Source: Papaver somniferum
Taxonomy: Eukaryota > Streptophyta > Magnoliopsida > Ranunculales > Papaveraceae
Assembly (NCBI RefSeq): GCF_003573695.1
Contig: NC_039361.1
Span: 136,494,777 to 136,558,776 of the forward strand
DNA length: 64,000 bases
Direction of reading: 5' to 3'
This document shows, one piece after another, positions 35,471-47,580 of the stretch. The translations under genes were made by a program, and so were the position numbers. Position 1 is the stretch's first letter. Each line of letters starts with the position of its first letter. The notes below the pieces were generated by a model. That model was not told the DNA's origin. It searched no databases and saw nothing but the letters and a program-made list of their open reading frames with translations.

Positions 35471-36402
35471 GAACGCGCGATTGGGGAATACTAAAACTAA
35501 TTGGGGGATATAAATTACTTCCCCCAACCAATAGTGTTTGTTAAGGGATATTTTTTTGGGGGAAAAAATACGAAACTACCATTTAAAACAATAAAAGCTA
35601 AATCAAACATAAAAATACCCTACTCCCTTTTAAATTCGAAACATTTCTCACTCCCTTTCAAATTCCCTTCTCCTTCTTTGCCGGCTCCTCACTTTGATTT
35701 TTTTTTTTAATATCCGGTACTGAGTGCCGGCATGCTTATTTAGGATGAAGACCATGCCGGTACTGAGTGCCGGCATGGTTATTTAGGATGAAGACCATGC
35801 CGATACTGGGTTCCTCAATACCGGCATGGTTATTTAGGATGAAGACCATGACGATACTGAGTTCCAGCATGGTTATTCAGGATGAATACCATGCCGATAC
35901 TTGCTATTTCAGACAAATTTTTTATGTATGTTTTTGTCCTCGAACCGGCATGGTTCATTTGGGAATCGACCATGCCGGCACAACTATCGGCATGCTCGAT
36001 AATACTTTTACCATGCCGGCACTGAGTTTTTCAGGCGTAATCAATGAAAAAAATCAAATTTCAATACATTAATACCTATACATGGGTAATTGGAGTACTT
36101 GTATGTTTAGCTTGTTTACTTTCCTGGGTTGGTTCTTCATCTAAAGCTTCATGATCATAAATATCTTGATTTAATGTTGTTGCATCAACAAATTCAACGT
36201 TAATAATTTATACTAATCATCATCAAACGAACCTATTAACTTAACTAATTATAATTAACCATTAAACATGATTAGTGAGGGGCAGATTAGGAATTAGTTA
36301 AAATACATGGATAGGGGGTGACCTTGCTTTACTATTTAAATCCCGTTTTTGTCTTTTTCCTCTATCCCCCAATTAGTTTTAGTATCCCCCAATTGCGTGT
36401 TC
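35471..36402. mobile_element. TIR element with 40-bp terminal inverted repeats
   Basis: 35471-35510 and the complement of 36363-36402 match at 37 of 40 bases. Each contains ATTGGGG(G)ATA twice around CTAAAACTA. No target-site duplication could be assigned and no transposase is present. The element may sit inside a larger one, since weaker symmetry continues outward (AAAAGC on both sides). Confidence 0.72.
35714..36030. repeat. Minisatellite of ~43-52 bp units with CCGGCATGG...CCATGCCGG hairpins
   Basis: Units start at about 35714, 35757 and 35800 with the phrase TACTGAGTGCCGGCATGGTT followed by ATTTAGGATGAAGACCATG. More degenerate units continue to about 36030. Each unit pairs CCGGCATGG with CCATGCCGG, so it can fold. 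Short open frames here are by-products of the repeat. Confidence 0.75.
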
Positions 36403-36804
36403 ACAATAACTCTAAAAGCATAAGCTTTGGTCCCATCTTATTTCAATGCATGATTTTTCTTTTATATCCCTAGTATATTTTATAAATGACTAAAATTGCC
36501 CTTAAATCTTTGATAATCAATTTCTTAATTTTTTTTTCCTGAAGCATAATCTATGTCATATTCTTTAAATGATGATTATTCTCACTTTCAAATTATATTC
36601 TATACACTATTTCGATTAAAAAAATAAATAAAAATAAATAAATAAGAGCCAGTTTTAAATAAATATTTGACTTTAGTGTAATTTTTTTATCCCAAATTAT
36701 ATTTATAATAAAATATAGTTACTCAAAATATATATAAATATTTAATTATGTTTAAATTCAATAAAATAGAATAAAACTACATTAAAAGATTGTGTCTGTT
36801 TTTG

Positions 36805-37260
36805 TCATTTGTTACACTGATAATAAGTGAATCTACATTTATTTTTTTGATAAAAATAAAATTTTATTGATTTACCAGAAAACTGGTTTTGATTTTGGGC
36901 TAAAAGATCACAAATATCTTTTCCAAAGTTATCAAACTTTTGAATATCATATGCTGAAACTCTAACACTTTTGGCTATTGAGTTGGCGACTTGAGTATCA
37001 TCTCTACTAACAAAAATAAATTTGCAGGAATTGAAAAAAGTGCTCAAATGTTTTATTTCTCTAATTAAACTTATGTTCTCCCATTGCACTCCCCATATAT
37101 CTTCGGTAATAACTTTGATTACTATTTGAGCATCAGTTTCGATTTGAATATCATCCAGTTTCAAGTCCTTGACCCACGATAGTGCTTCTTGTACAACTAG
37201 GCATTCCCCTTGCTCTAGATTCAAGACTTCATGTGCTTCCTCGGATCCCGTCGCAGTTAC
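36805..37260 (-). pseudogene. LINE RNase H-like (RVT_3) domain, minus strand
   Basis: The minus-strand frame carries the RVT_3 pattern: LEQGECLVVQEALSWVKDL, then IQIETDAQIVIKVI (catalytic Asp in TDA), then FVSRDDTQVANSIAKSVR (normally R..N.VAD.LAK). The order and spacing fit the C-terminal RNase H of plant LINEs. Nothing upstream of it is recognisable as reverse transcriptase, so this is another 5'-truncated insertion, opposite in orientation to the one at 34.2-35.3 kb. The frame is fairly intact, but the N-terminal 25 residues and C-terminal tail do not belong to the domain. Confidence 0.72.
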
Positions 37261-37347
37261 CTGCATGATCGCATAAAGCAATCCCAGTATATATTTTACC
37301 AAACATGTAACTGTTTTTTTAAGACAATACAACACAGCACAGCACAT

Positions 37348-38267
37348 CCGCTTTTACAAAAATCGCAACACTACCAAACTAAACCTAAGTGTGACAGCTT
37401 ACCCATTTCTTTGTTTGGTGGCTCTAATTCTATCGTAACCGTTTCGAAACCTTTTAATGAATTCCTAAAAAAAAAAAAAAAAAAGAAGTACATTGCTTAT
37501 CATTGAGTGGAATTAACTAGCAACACCTCTATTCTAAAATACATATTGGACACATTATACAGTATCCCATGCTACACCCCTATTCTAGTAATAGTATACA
37601 AATAAAAAAATAATTGGTCCACCGAGATTCTACACCGCAAGGTGTACCGTGATGGATTGTGTGAGAGGTGGGGTGGGGCCCACTTCTACCCCACTCCCTA
37701 TCCCAATATTTAGAACTGCTACGGGACCATGAATTCCCCCGAAGTACACTTTGCCGTGCAAACCTTCATAGGGTGTATATAAATCTCTTTATTTTCCCAT
37801 CCTTAGATGTCCAGAGTAGTGAGTGAGTGGTGGTGGCGCTGATGGAAAATGCGTAACATTGACTAGGACGCGTGCATATATAACCACCAAAAACACCACT
37901 TTGGAGATATAAATGCTAGGTTTTTTTTTGTTGGTTTAACGTGTAAAAATCGCGTCCCAATCAAGTCATGAATGTCAACAAATTTAATCTTGTTCCTGCA
38001 TATACCATTCCGTAATATGGCGTATGTACGTATATTTGACTCCTCTGGGTGAGTTCCGAGTACAATTACATTTTCTTTTCTTCTTACCACCGAGTGATTG
38101 AATTAAGCAACCAAGGAAGGGATAAGGCTGAAATAGCCATGTGTTGCAGCAGTGAGTATTGGATGTTAGGGTCCACCAAAGAGTGGACTCCCAATCTGTA
38201 TCTGATTAAATGGGTGGGTTCATAGTATACTAAATGTTATCCAAATAAATAAACTCACTACCTTTTT
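37348..38267. other. Spacer with A-run and a possible small MITE
   Basis: A poly(A) run lies at 37469-37486. At 37616-37760 a segment (CCACCGAGATTCTACACCG...GTGGGGCCCAC...) resembles the MITE at 38857-38999 in content and order, so it is a possible diverged copy. A 75-codon minus-strand frame at 37863-38090 matches nothing I know. Confidence 0.4.
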
Positions 38268-38766
38268 CAGGGGTGAATATGGGTCGGTGTGGACCGTTTT
38301 TTACCACATCCGCATCCAATCCAATTGATTGCGGATTTCGAATTTGACATCCAACATCCAACGGATTTGCATTCAATGGATGTATGGATTGGGTACGGAT
38401 AATCCAATGGATTTGTTTTAATTAAAGTTTGTAATGAAAAAATAAAGCCAACATAGACGATTTCTTATACAACCTACACATTTTATATATGTATATAAAT
38501 ATAAAAGTGTCATGAATAACATTCCAAGCAAACGTCTTAAGAATTCCTAAACTATCTATATATTCTCTAAAAACTATATAAATATCCCTAATCTAACGGA
38601 TGTCCAACGGATTTTCAAGGTTACATCCGGACCCAATCTGTAATACATTGGAATCCAAAAATTCTATCCGCATCCAATCCATTAGCGAACGGTTTGGGCA
38701 TCCATCCGTAAAAATGCGGTTGGTCCCGGTTAAATCCGCGGATTACGGGTCAAATGCTCATCCCTA
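38268..38766. mobile_element. hAT-like MITE, ~500 bp
   Basis: Ends are CAGGGGTGAATATGGGTCGG and, on the other strand, TAGGGATGAGCATTTGACCCG, the familiar hAT-MITE termini. Flanks ACCTTTTT and ACTTCTTT agree at 6 of 8. Inside, GGATTGGG/CCAATCC and ATCCAACGGAT motifs recur in both orientations. No coding potential. Confidence 0.65.
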
Positions 38767-38856
38767 ACTTCTTTTTCATGGACAAAGCATTTCACGAACC
38801 TTATGGCGTCTCACAACACTCTATTATTTGGTATTACGAAACAGAAATGATTTACT

Positions 38857-38999
38857 CACCGAAGAATTTGCACCGCATTCTTACCATGTGAGAGGATAAG
38901 TGGGGCCCATTTCTGCCCTACCCCTATCCCAATGCACTGAACGCTATCCTGGGTCCGTGCGATCTCCCTCGGTGCATTCACGGTGCAAATTTATCGGTG
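38857..38999. mobile_element. Small MITE, ~143 bp
   Basis: Ends CACCGAAGAATTTGCACCG and, on the other strand, CACCGATAAATTTGCACCG differ at only two or three bases. A central GTGGGGCCCA block is shared with 37660-37690. Confidence 0.6.
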
Positions 39000-39119
39000 G
39001 GTCTAGCAAGACTGATTACAAAATGCTAAAGTAAAATAAAGACACCATGTATGGGGTCCAACTAATTTTCAACCCATGCATCTCTAATTTGATTTCGTAC
39101 CTCATAATTTGCCATTTCG

Positions 39120-39657
39120 TCCATTTGGTTGTTCAGCACAACTTAGATCCAAGTAAGCGTGAAACCTAGGCGGGTTGTGTCGAGATGGCTCGCGTTTTCT
39201 GTTTAACTTGTTGAAGTCAATCCAAGAAACATGTTTTTTTTGGGTCAAGAATCTACATGAAAGGCTTTGATAGGGGGCTTCCATATACATAGTAAGTGTC
39301 TGTCCATTTGGTTGTTTAACACAACTTAGATCCGAGTAAGTCAACTTGGGCGTGTTGTATCGTGATGGCCCGCGTTTTTTGCTTAACTTGAAGTCAACCC
39401 AAGAAACCTGTTTTTTCGGGTCCAAAATCTACATGAAAGGCTTCGATAGCGGTCTTCCATATACATAGCAAGTGTTTGTCCATTTGGTTGTTCAGCACAA
39501 CTTAGATCCGAGTAAGTTTGGAACTTGGGCGGGTTATGTCGAGATGACTCGCGTTTTTATGCTTAACTTGAAGTCAACCCAAGAAACATGTTTTTTTGGG
39601 TCCATAATCTACATGAAGGGCTTCGATATGGGGCTTCCAAATACATAAAAAGTGTCT
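39120..39657. repeat. Three tandem copies of a ~180-bp unit
   Basis: Units begin at 39120, 39303 and 39479 (periods 183 and 176) with TCCATTTGGTTGTTCAGCAC. They share CAACTTAGATCC, GAAGTCAACCCAAGAAAC and ATCTACATGAAAGGCTTCGA. The length is close to a nucleosome repeat and to many plant satellite monomers. A minus-strand open frame across the units (39102-39425) simply reads the repeat. Confidence 0.85.
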
Positions 39658-42028
39658 AACTATTACTTGATTAAACTTCAACCTAAAAACCTTGGAGTAT
39701 CTGAGTTTTTGTTGTTGGTCACTAAGGTAGGTTAGGTTTGTTAAAAACTTTACCCAATTTGGAATTTAAGAACAACTTACGATTAGTTCGTAGTTGATTT
39801 TCCTAGGCGTAAATAAGTCAATGCCTAAAAGCGATGAACTTCTATCTGTAGAATAGTATTTGTTGATTTCTGCGGCTAGATAACGATTAACTTCTAGTCG
39901 AAATTTATTTTTCAAAATCTAAATTTTTTTTATCACAAAAAACTCAACCATACATAGTCATCCTTAGCCATAGAAGTGTCTACAATTAGGTATTTGTATC
40001 CTCAACCTAACTACAGGTGACTCAGTAGTTTAAAAATAAATAAACGGGAACCATGCAGTTATCTAGTAAAACTGGATATTCTTTAATACTTTATATTTAC
40101 CTGTCAATTTTATTAATATAAGGCCGTGTATTCTTTAATACCGTTTTTTTATTAATAGGACCACCGAGTGTACATTAAAACCATTGTTTATTGTTTAATG
40201 AAATATGTATTTGAGATAAGTAAGACCATTGTTTTGGTACATATTTGATCTATGTAGTGAATGTTACGGTCTATAACATTTTTTTTAATTTACAGAGTTA
40301 CCAATGGCCACAAACACCCAAATAGGATTTTGGAAAGATGAGATTTCGAAACTCAATTATAGTTGAGAGTCCATTCTTTTCCTAGCCATAAGGATCAAAA
40401 AATACTAATATATGGCTAGAAGTTCATCATATTCTAGTCGTAGAGGTGGTGACGGCTAGGAATTCAAACACAACCTACATAAGATGTCTGAAACTAAAAA
40501 CTAAGAGGGCATACACCGCCCAACAATTCTGAAAGTTAAAATCTCAATAACTACAAATAAAACTTTCAAAATATCTATCCTAAATACCCAAATATCTAAC
40601 TAATTAAATCCATTAACAAATAAACCGATAGTAGTTTAGCCACTATCAAAAAGTGGCATTTCACTTTACTAATGATGCAGATTTGAAACATTAAGAGGTG
40701 ATAAAATCTCGAAGGAAAATAAAAATTGATAAGCAACCGATAAAATTGATACTGATGGGTAGGAATAGATAGAAATTAGTTGATCTTCAAGGAGATATCC
40801 TAAAATCTACGGGTTTATTTATACCTAGTTAATTCACTATGAATAACTCCTTTAGATATGATTTATCTAGATCTCGTATATCACTACGGATAACGACTAT
40901 AAAAATGAGACTAGTATCGAGACCTCGGGCTACACCCAACTATGAATGAAAACCAAACACTCAATAAACTCTACAAGTTTAGTGAAAATAAAATAATTTT
41001 AATTAATCAAAAAAGTTTCACAATTTTTGTTTTCGGAGTTGTTTATATAGATAATTCCTCATAAACAAACCTTAAACTTGACAAAAATATCAAAAACTTA
41101 TTTCCCAAGGTATCTACTACCTTCAGGCAACTTTCCTAACATATTAAAACTCTTAAAATAAACTTCTAGACTATCCTAAAATTACCCTAATTAATAAATT
41201 CGAAAATTAATTATTTTTCTAACTAAAACTCTCATTAATAAAATACAAATAATAACAGGAAAACAATAGATTTAGTTTTTATGAATCTCTCTTCGTTATT
41301 ACATGATGGTGATATTTTTCATCTTGTGGATCCTTCAAATAAAAAACAGGAGCACCAATTTCAACTTTCTAACACAAATACATTTTTCATGAACCCGCAC
41401 TTGTACCTGGCCTGACCTCGGGTTTTAGGATTATTTATCCATGCTCAAGCCGAATAAGGTTCATGTTCCTCATATGAGTCATGGGTTCTTAACCTTTTTA
41501 TTTGTTTTTCTTAATCATCGTATGAAATATTTTATTCTCTTAAAATATAAATATTTATTTTTCTTTCACTTGCTTTCAAAATATAAGGAGACTCATTGTT
41601 TTTTGACGTAAATATTATATTATGTTGATAATGTAATTTTGTATATAAATATAATTCGGACACCATTGTTGGTAGTATATTATACTCCCTGTGTTCTTGA
41701 AAAGTGGGTCTTTTTATTTTATTTTTTTGTCGCAAAAATGTCGATACTTAGGATCAAACAAGACCATATTTCTAAAATTATGTTGTTAGTTAATTGGTGT
41801 CACCAAATTATAGTTTAGAAAATATATAAAATTTCATAGTTATGTTTGTACTAAATTTTATTTCATAGTTTAACATTTTATTTCATCGCAAAATAGAGGT
41901 CACATGGATGTTCGCGTAACTGTTTAAAATGTATTCCGACGATATAAATTTTACAAATTCGGTGAAATAATTTGGATATTCTTTTATTATTTTTGGGGGA
42001 ACCTAGAATCTTTTCTTCACATAGTGGT
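39658..42028. other. AT-rich interval, probable old repeats
   Basis: No gene is seen. Motifs such as CTAGCCATA, GGCTAGAAGTTCATC and CTAGTCG recur at 39830-40460 in both orientations and hint at a decayed DNA element. At 41690 TACTCCCTGTGTTCTTGAAAAG looks like a Stowaway-type end without a visible partner. Confidence 0.4.
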
Positions 42029-44025
42029 GTAGTTACCTAAAAATAGTGAGATGGTAGAATGGTATTTTAGGGTTTCTGAGTGTTTGTTTCCGGAGGTTGA
42101 GTACGAACAGTCTTTGCCTAAACCACGCACAGTGACTGTTCAAAGGCTGCTTCAGTCACAGGAGGAGGTAGGGTTGGTCTTAGGGAGGGAAGCTGAAGAG
42201 AAAGAGAGAGAGTTAGAGTATTCTAAATTTTGCAGAAAAATTTCTCTGAGTTGTTGAGAGAAAGTTGTTATCAACTTGGAGAAACATATGACCTATTTAT
42301 AGCTGAATTCTCTGATATTTAGTCGGCGAAAATAGGGTTTGCTTGCCCTGCAGAGGATTCTACCCGTATTTTCAGGAATAACTAAAGATAAGTGAAAACC
42401 GACCTTATCTCAGATTTCCTTGACAGACTTTGATCTCTTTCATGTGATGAGGAAATATACAGATATTTCTCATACGTGTCGTAGACCGCCAAAACAAAAC
42501 CCTAATTGATATTCCCCATCTATTTATGACTGAAGTAGCTTTTGTGATGACGTGTTTGATAGGGTAGGATATTCTTGTGGGTCAAGATAGAAGAATATTC
42601 CCTGATTTACGAGTATGACTAGGATGAGTCATGTGATGGGAAGAGAATGCCTTGAAAATCGTGTGTTGAACACGAAATGAGCTAAGGCTAAGCTATATCT
42701 TTGTGTGGCCGGCCACATATGACTTGTGAAAGTCAAATACTTAGTTGTGTATTTCTCAGATGACGTGTGGAACTCCAGTGATCTTATTCACGTTTTTGGA
42801 TAAACGTGCAGGGTTCAAACTCAATTTGCTAGCCGTGAGCATGTTTGAGAAGATGAAAAAGAGGTCTCTGCATTAGGCATGCGTAAGTCTTATGACCATA
42901 CAAGACCCTAAAATAAGCTTGTATTGCTTAGAAGTTAGAACTTATGGGGCCGTCCGGGGCTTTGCTCTTGTAGAGTTTGAATCTCTTTCAGTTTGATGGA
43001 CTAATAGCCAAGCTAATAATTACTTTTGTCCGTACGGGACTGTCTCAGTGAGACCTATGAAACATAATCTTTGACCAACGTATCTCGCATGGATGTACTA
43101 TGAGTCAATCGTGGCTTTGTCCATATCATCGGGCAGAAAAGATCAATGTATCTCGAGAGGATGTTCTAGGAGTCTATCATGAGGCTCAGGGGCAGAATGG
43201 TTAATGTATCTCGCGGAGATATTCTAGGAAGCACTCATCAAACCCAGTAAGACGAGTCGTGGCCTATAGTATACATGACCAGTTGTATCTCATGGGATGT
43301 ACTCGAAATCAGTCTCTAATATCAGATAGGGGCGAATATCGTACTTCAAGCATCTGCTCATGCTTAGAAGTCATCCGTGGACGTTTGATGAGTGCTTAGA
43401 GCCTACACGGCCAGCGTGTCATGCGGGTACGTGTGTTTCAATCGTGGCATCATGACCAGCATGTCTCGCGGGGACGTATACTAGAAATCGTAGTTATTGG
43501 TGCTTTGTAGACCAAGGGCTGAGACTCTCTCATGAGAGTTGAATTTGATCCACGAGGGATAAATTACGTCCTTATGAAACGAGGGATGAAGCTAAGTCCG
43601 AGCTTGTCTTTTGACCACCACGACTGAGGTTAGGGCCGAACTCGTCTTTTAGTGGTCAGGGAAGAAATCAGGGCTGAACTTGACTTTCGACGAGGACTGT
43701 TGTCAGGGATGGACTTGGTATTTTGGCGACGAAGGATGAGGTCAAGGATGAACTTGGGGACAAGGCTTATCACATCTTTGAAACCTTCCTTATAAGATGA
43801 GCCTATCTTTTGAACTTCATTTTTTGTCATGGGAATTGAATGAGCTTTGAATAACCATAAAATGACCATTTTTCCCCTGATCCGAAACGTGATGAAAATG
43901 ACTTTCCGCATCTAGTTATAAAATGAATATTTTTCCCGTGATGTGTAAAATTATGATTTTACCCCTGGTCTCCAAATTTACCCAAAATGGCCATTTTACC
44001 CTTTACCCAAATTTCACCATTTACA
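42029..44025 (-). repeat. Gypsy-like LTR, minus orientation, with internal repeats
   Basis: On the minus strand it begins TGTAAATGGTGAAATTTGGG just after a purine tract (AGTAGGGGACTTAA, 44026-44039), as a 3' LTR should. A TATA-like CTATAAATAGG lies near 42295, followed by a CT-rich leader. The outer end near 42029 is uncertain. The plus-strand frame 42051-42257 reads leader sequence and is not a gene. The part 43581-44025 recurs at 45600-45619 plus 51915-52389. Confidence 0.6.
43070..43490. repeat. Imperfect repeats TGTATCTCGCGGGGATGTACT in the LTR
   Basis: The phrase occurs in variant forms at about 43078, 43147, 43206, 43283 and 43457, spaced roughly 60-90 bp apart, and again at 45217 and 45298 in a second LTR piece. 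It lies in what would be the upstream control region of the minus-oriented LTR. Confidence 0.65.
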
Positions 44026-44639
44026 TTAAGTCCCCTACTCAGAGTAGAACCTTGATTATTCTATGATGAGTATATAGATGGTGTCATCTGTTAAGACAAT
44101 TTCCCCTACTGAACTGTACGTCGTCTTTTGTAGGTTGCATCCTCCGAAAACATGGTCGTATGTACATTGTTGATGATATTCAGTGCCTTTGATGAAGAGT
44201 TTGATCAGTTGAGAATATCGAGATCATTTTTTATAACTAAGTATAGTCCCCGATTGTGAAAATCAATGCCTAATCTTTGATATTTCAACTCTGAACTCGG
44301 ACTTTCTCGTGAACATTTATGTTGGGCAGCGTTTATCCGGAGTATTATAGTCTTTTTTTGCGAAATCCATGCCTTGGATTTTGAAATTGTAGATTAGGTT
44401 TATCTGATTAAAACCCTAATTTCATATGTTGTGCTTTGACTTCTATATAGGCACATATTGGGGAAGAGAAGACCTGAATGAGCCCTAAGATACCCGTGGG
44501 TTTGGTGAGACATGATGAGAATAGCTGGACTCGATTCTTGAAGTTGTGAAATCTTTAACCTAGAGAAATTCCAAATTTAGGCTTGTATTTTGCCTAAACC
44601 CCAATTCTCTTTCTTGTTACGTTTGACTTGAGCGTGTAC

Positions 44640-45210
44640 TACATCAGTCGTACATTGAAAGATGCAGAACTCAGGTACCCTAAAGTGGAGAGGGCCTGCC
44701 TTTTCACTCATGTTTGCTATTCAGAAGCTTAAGCATTACTTGCCAACAAGAAAAGTCATGCTCATTACAAAAACGGATCCCATATGATCTCTCTTAGCAA
44801 AACATGTTCTCTCTGGATGTTCAGCCCTTTGGTTATTACAGATGTCCGAGTTTGACATAACTTGTACTAATCCCAAGGCAATTAAAGTACAAGCCGTAAC
44901 TGACCTCCTTTCAGCTTTTCCAGGACAAGATGATACTTCTTTACATGAAGACGTATCAGGGGAATTCCCAGAAGTATCATTTGTTAAAGAAAATGAGTGG
45001 TTTCTATGCTTTGATGGATCTGCTACCCTAATAGAAATACATGAGGAGCTAGTATCGTTTTAATTTCTCCAGTGGTAGAAGTATTCTCATATTCGTTCAA
45101 ACTCGACTTTAAATGCAATAACAACTCCGCTGAGTACGAAGCATTCTTGATAGGGTTGTCGTTGGCAAAAAAGCAGGAGCCACTCGTCTTAAAACGAGAG
45201 GTCATTTTAA
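44640..45210 (+). pseudogene. Ty3/gypsy RNase H fragment, plus strand
   Basis: Frames read YISRTLKDAELRYPKVERAC, then (open frame 44842-45063) a LSEFDITC-like linker, KAIKVQAVTDLLSAFPGQ and WFLCFDGSAT. After a frameshift come VFSYSFKLDFKCNNNSAEYE and FLIGLSLAKK. This is the reverse transcriptase-RNase H junction and the RVT_3-type RNase H of a plant Tat/Ogre-like gypsy polyprotein, with the catalytic FDGSA and NNSAEYEA motifs visible. It lies on the opposite strand from the LTR at 42-44 kb, so it is probably a fragment of another element. It is cut abruptly at about 45214. Confidence 0.8.
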
Positions 45211-45214
45211 ATTA

Positions 45215-45619
45215 CTAGTATCTCGCGGGGATGTTACATGAATCACTCATGAGCCCTAGGCCATACGAGTCGTGGACTAGAGTATACATGAGAATTTGTA
45301 TCTCGTGGGGATGTACTCGGAATCAGTCTCTGATCTCAGATAGGGGTGAATGTCGTACTTTACCGGAGACATTAAACCTCTGCTCATCCTCAGGTGTCAG
45401 TCGTGGATGTTTGATGAGTGCTTAAATCCTACACGGACAGCTTTTCATGCGGGGACGTGTGCTATGAATTGTGGAAGCATGACCATCGTGTCTCATAGGG
45501 ACGTATGCTATAAATCATGAGTATTGGTGCCTTGTAGACCAAGGGATGAGTCTCTCTCGTGAGAGTTGATTTTGATCCATGAGGGATAAAGTATGTCCTT
45601 ATGAAACAAGGGCCAAAGC
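45215..45619 (-). repeat. Second copy of the gypsy LTR, first piece
   Basis: It matches 43206-43600 of the LTR at 42-44 kb, including the TGTATCTCG repeats and GAGACTCTCTCATGAGAG-like stretch, then is interrupted at 45620 by the chromovirus-type LTR. The remainder is 51915-52389. Confidence 0.65.
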
Positions 45620-47422
45620 TATAAGGACCCTCAATCTCTTCAACGCTATTAGACCGATCAAGAGATAGTCAGGAGACATTTAACTGCTAATGACTCGATT
45701 AGTTAATATAGATTTTAATTAATATAAATTAATATAACAATAATTTAGAGAGAAAACTAGTACCATTCGATAGATCTCGAAAAATTATGCGAAATGGACT
45801 AGTCGAACGCGTCATTCGGACATTGGACGAAGAAGAAGTTATCGAATTTATATAAAGGGTAGAATAGTCATTTTATAATAAATATTATCAAGGCATCTAA
45901 GTTTTCTTCTCCGGGCCTTATACCATTCTGGATAATTCTTTTGGATGCCCTTATTGGGTGCCTAAGAAATTTCATTTGGTCTTATCCCCAAGCTGGTTCG
46001 ATGAGAAAACTCATTTATCTTTTTTTGTTCTTTTCTTTCTTATTTCTTCTTATTATCTATTCTTTCTCTCCTCCTCCCTGTTGATTTCGATCTCAGAGAT
46101 TTGAGCTTCTTCTGTTCGAGAAATTCTTGTAAACCTTGTTAGCTTGATGAACTGAGTGAGGTGGTGATGTTATTGAAGCTGATTAGTTCTGGAAAAGCAG
46201 AGAATTGGTGGTAAGTTAAACTAATTTGTTGTTTTATTGATCGATTATAGAGTGGGTTTGTTGTTAATTGAAGTGTGGATGAATATATAGAGTTTAATTT
46301 TAGTTTATCTAGGAATTTAGTTTCTCAGGTTAGGGTTTTAATAAGTTGAAGACGAAATTAGGGTTCCTGAGTTGGGAAACTACAGATGAAGAGAATCTTT
46401 GGAATTGTTTTATTCAAATTAGGATTCTGAAGTTCAGTGAGAATTAGGGTTTTGAATGGTAGAAGAAAAACAAGGTAATTAAGAGAACTTTTGTTGATGA
46501 AGTTCAAGTGGCAGGTCAAGCTGTTAGTTAGTGGATTTGAATTATAAGATTGCTGACTTGAGAAGGTTGCTGATGAAGTTCAAGTGGCTGGTCAAGCTGT
46601 TAGTTAGTGGATTTGAATTATAAGATTGTTGACTTGAGAAGTTTAGTAATGAAACTGAGACTCTAGTAGTGATATGTCAAAACTGATGTTGGTGGTAATA
46701 TTGAATTGGTGGTGATTTCTGAAAGAAGTTGGAGTAGTTATGATAGAAATTGAACTGCATGTGTTGGGGGTTGATTTATTGATGAACCGTAGTAGATGAT
46801 GGAGTTGTGTTTGGAACTGGAATTGTTGAAGTGATGAAGATTATATATTTGGAGAGTTGAGAGATATGAAGTATGGCTGGATATTGAGATGGTTATAGAA
46901 GTGAAGTTGTTGGTGTTGAACTGAATTGGATGAATGATGTATTACATATGATGAGTCTGGATTAGTATATGACTTAGAATGGAATGTCGATGCTGTGTGA
47001 TATGCAGCTTAAGTGTAGCTGCAATTGGCGTAGGAGTTGTAATTGAATGTGCAAGTAGAATGATTGAACTGCAATGCAGTCCTGAAGCCATGTTGTAATG
47101 GTTGGATGAGTGCATGATTTGGAAATATAGACTGCAGTTATGTTGGTGGTGTTAGAGTAATAATTGAGTTAATATTTGATACTGGAGTTGTAGTTTATGG
47201 AGTTATGTGAATATGGTGTTTGCGTTGATTCAAGGAAGAGATAATTTAGCCATGTATTTTTGCAACAGGAGTTATAAATGCGTCTTTTGGTCTTGGCATG
47301 TTTTGTGTTGCACCATGATTGCGCATTAGAATGTTTGGCATGTGCAATGGCCTGTACCAGAATCCTTTTACCAGTCAGATGTCTGACTGATTCGACTCAC
47401 CTGACTTAGCCATCTGACTGAG

Positions 47423-47580
47423 TTGACTCTCTGTGTTGTTCCCGTTTTAACTCAGTTGACCCGACATTATCTGTTGACCAGACTTTGACTCATTTGACTT
47501 TTGACTCTGACCAGTTGACCTGACCTTGGACGTTGACCGTTAATTGACCTCGTTGACTATTAGTGACCGTTAGTTGACCC
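47423..47580 (+). promoter_or_regulatory. Cluster of eleven TTGAC motifs
   Basis: Eleven TTGAC cores, mostly GTTGACC or GTTGACT, fall within 158 bp in one orientation. TTGAC(C/T) is the W-box bound by WRKY factors, so it could be a stress-responsive block in the chromovirus LTR. Binding is inferred. Confidence 0.5.

Noticed and set aside
35767..36072. 101-codon frame with repeated MPAWLFRMKTM
   Set aside because: It only translates the 43-bp minisatellite and has no independent support.
39102..39425. 107-codon minus-strand frame
   Set aside because: It runs across the ~180-bp tandem repeat and repeats its own sequence; no known domain.
41690..42020. Stowaway MITE starting TACTCCCTGTG
   Set aside because: No matching inverted end was found.
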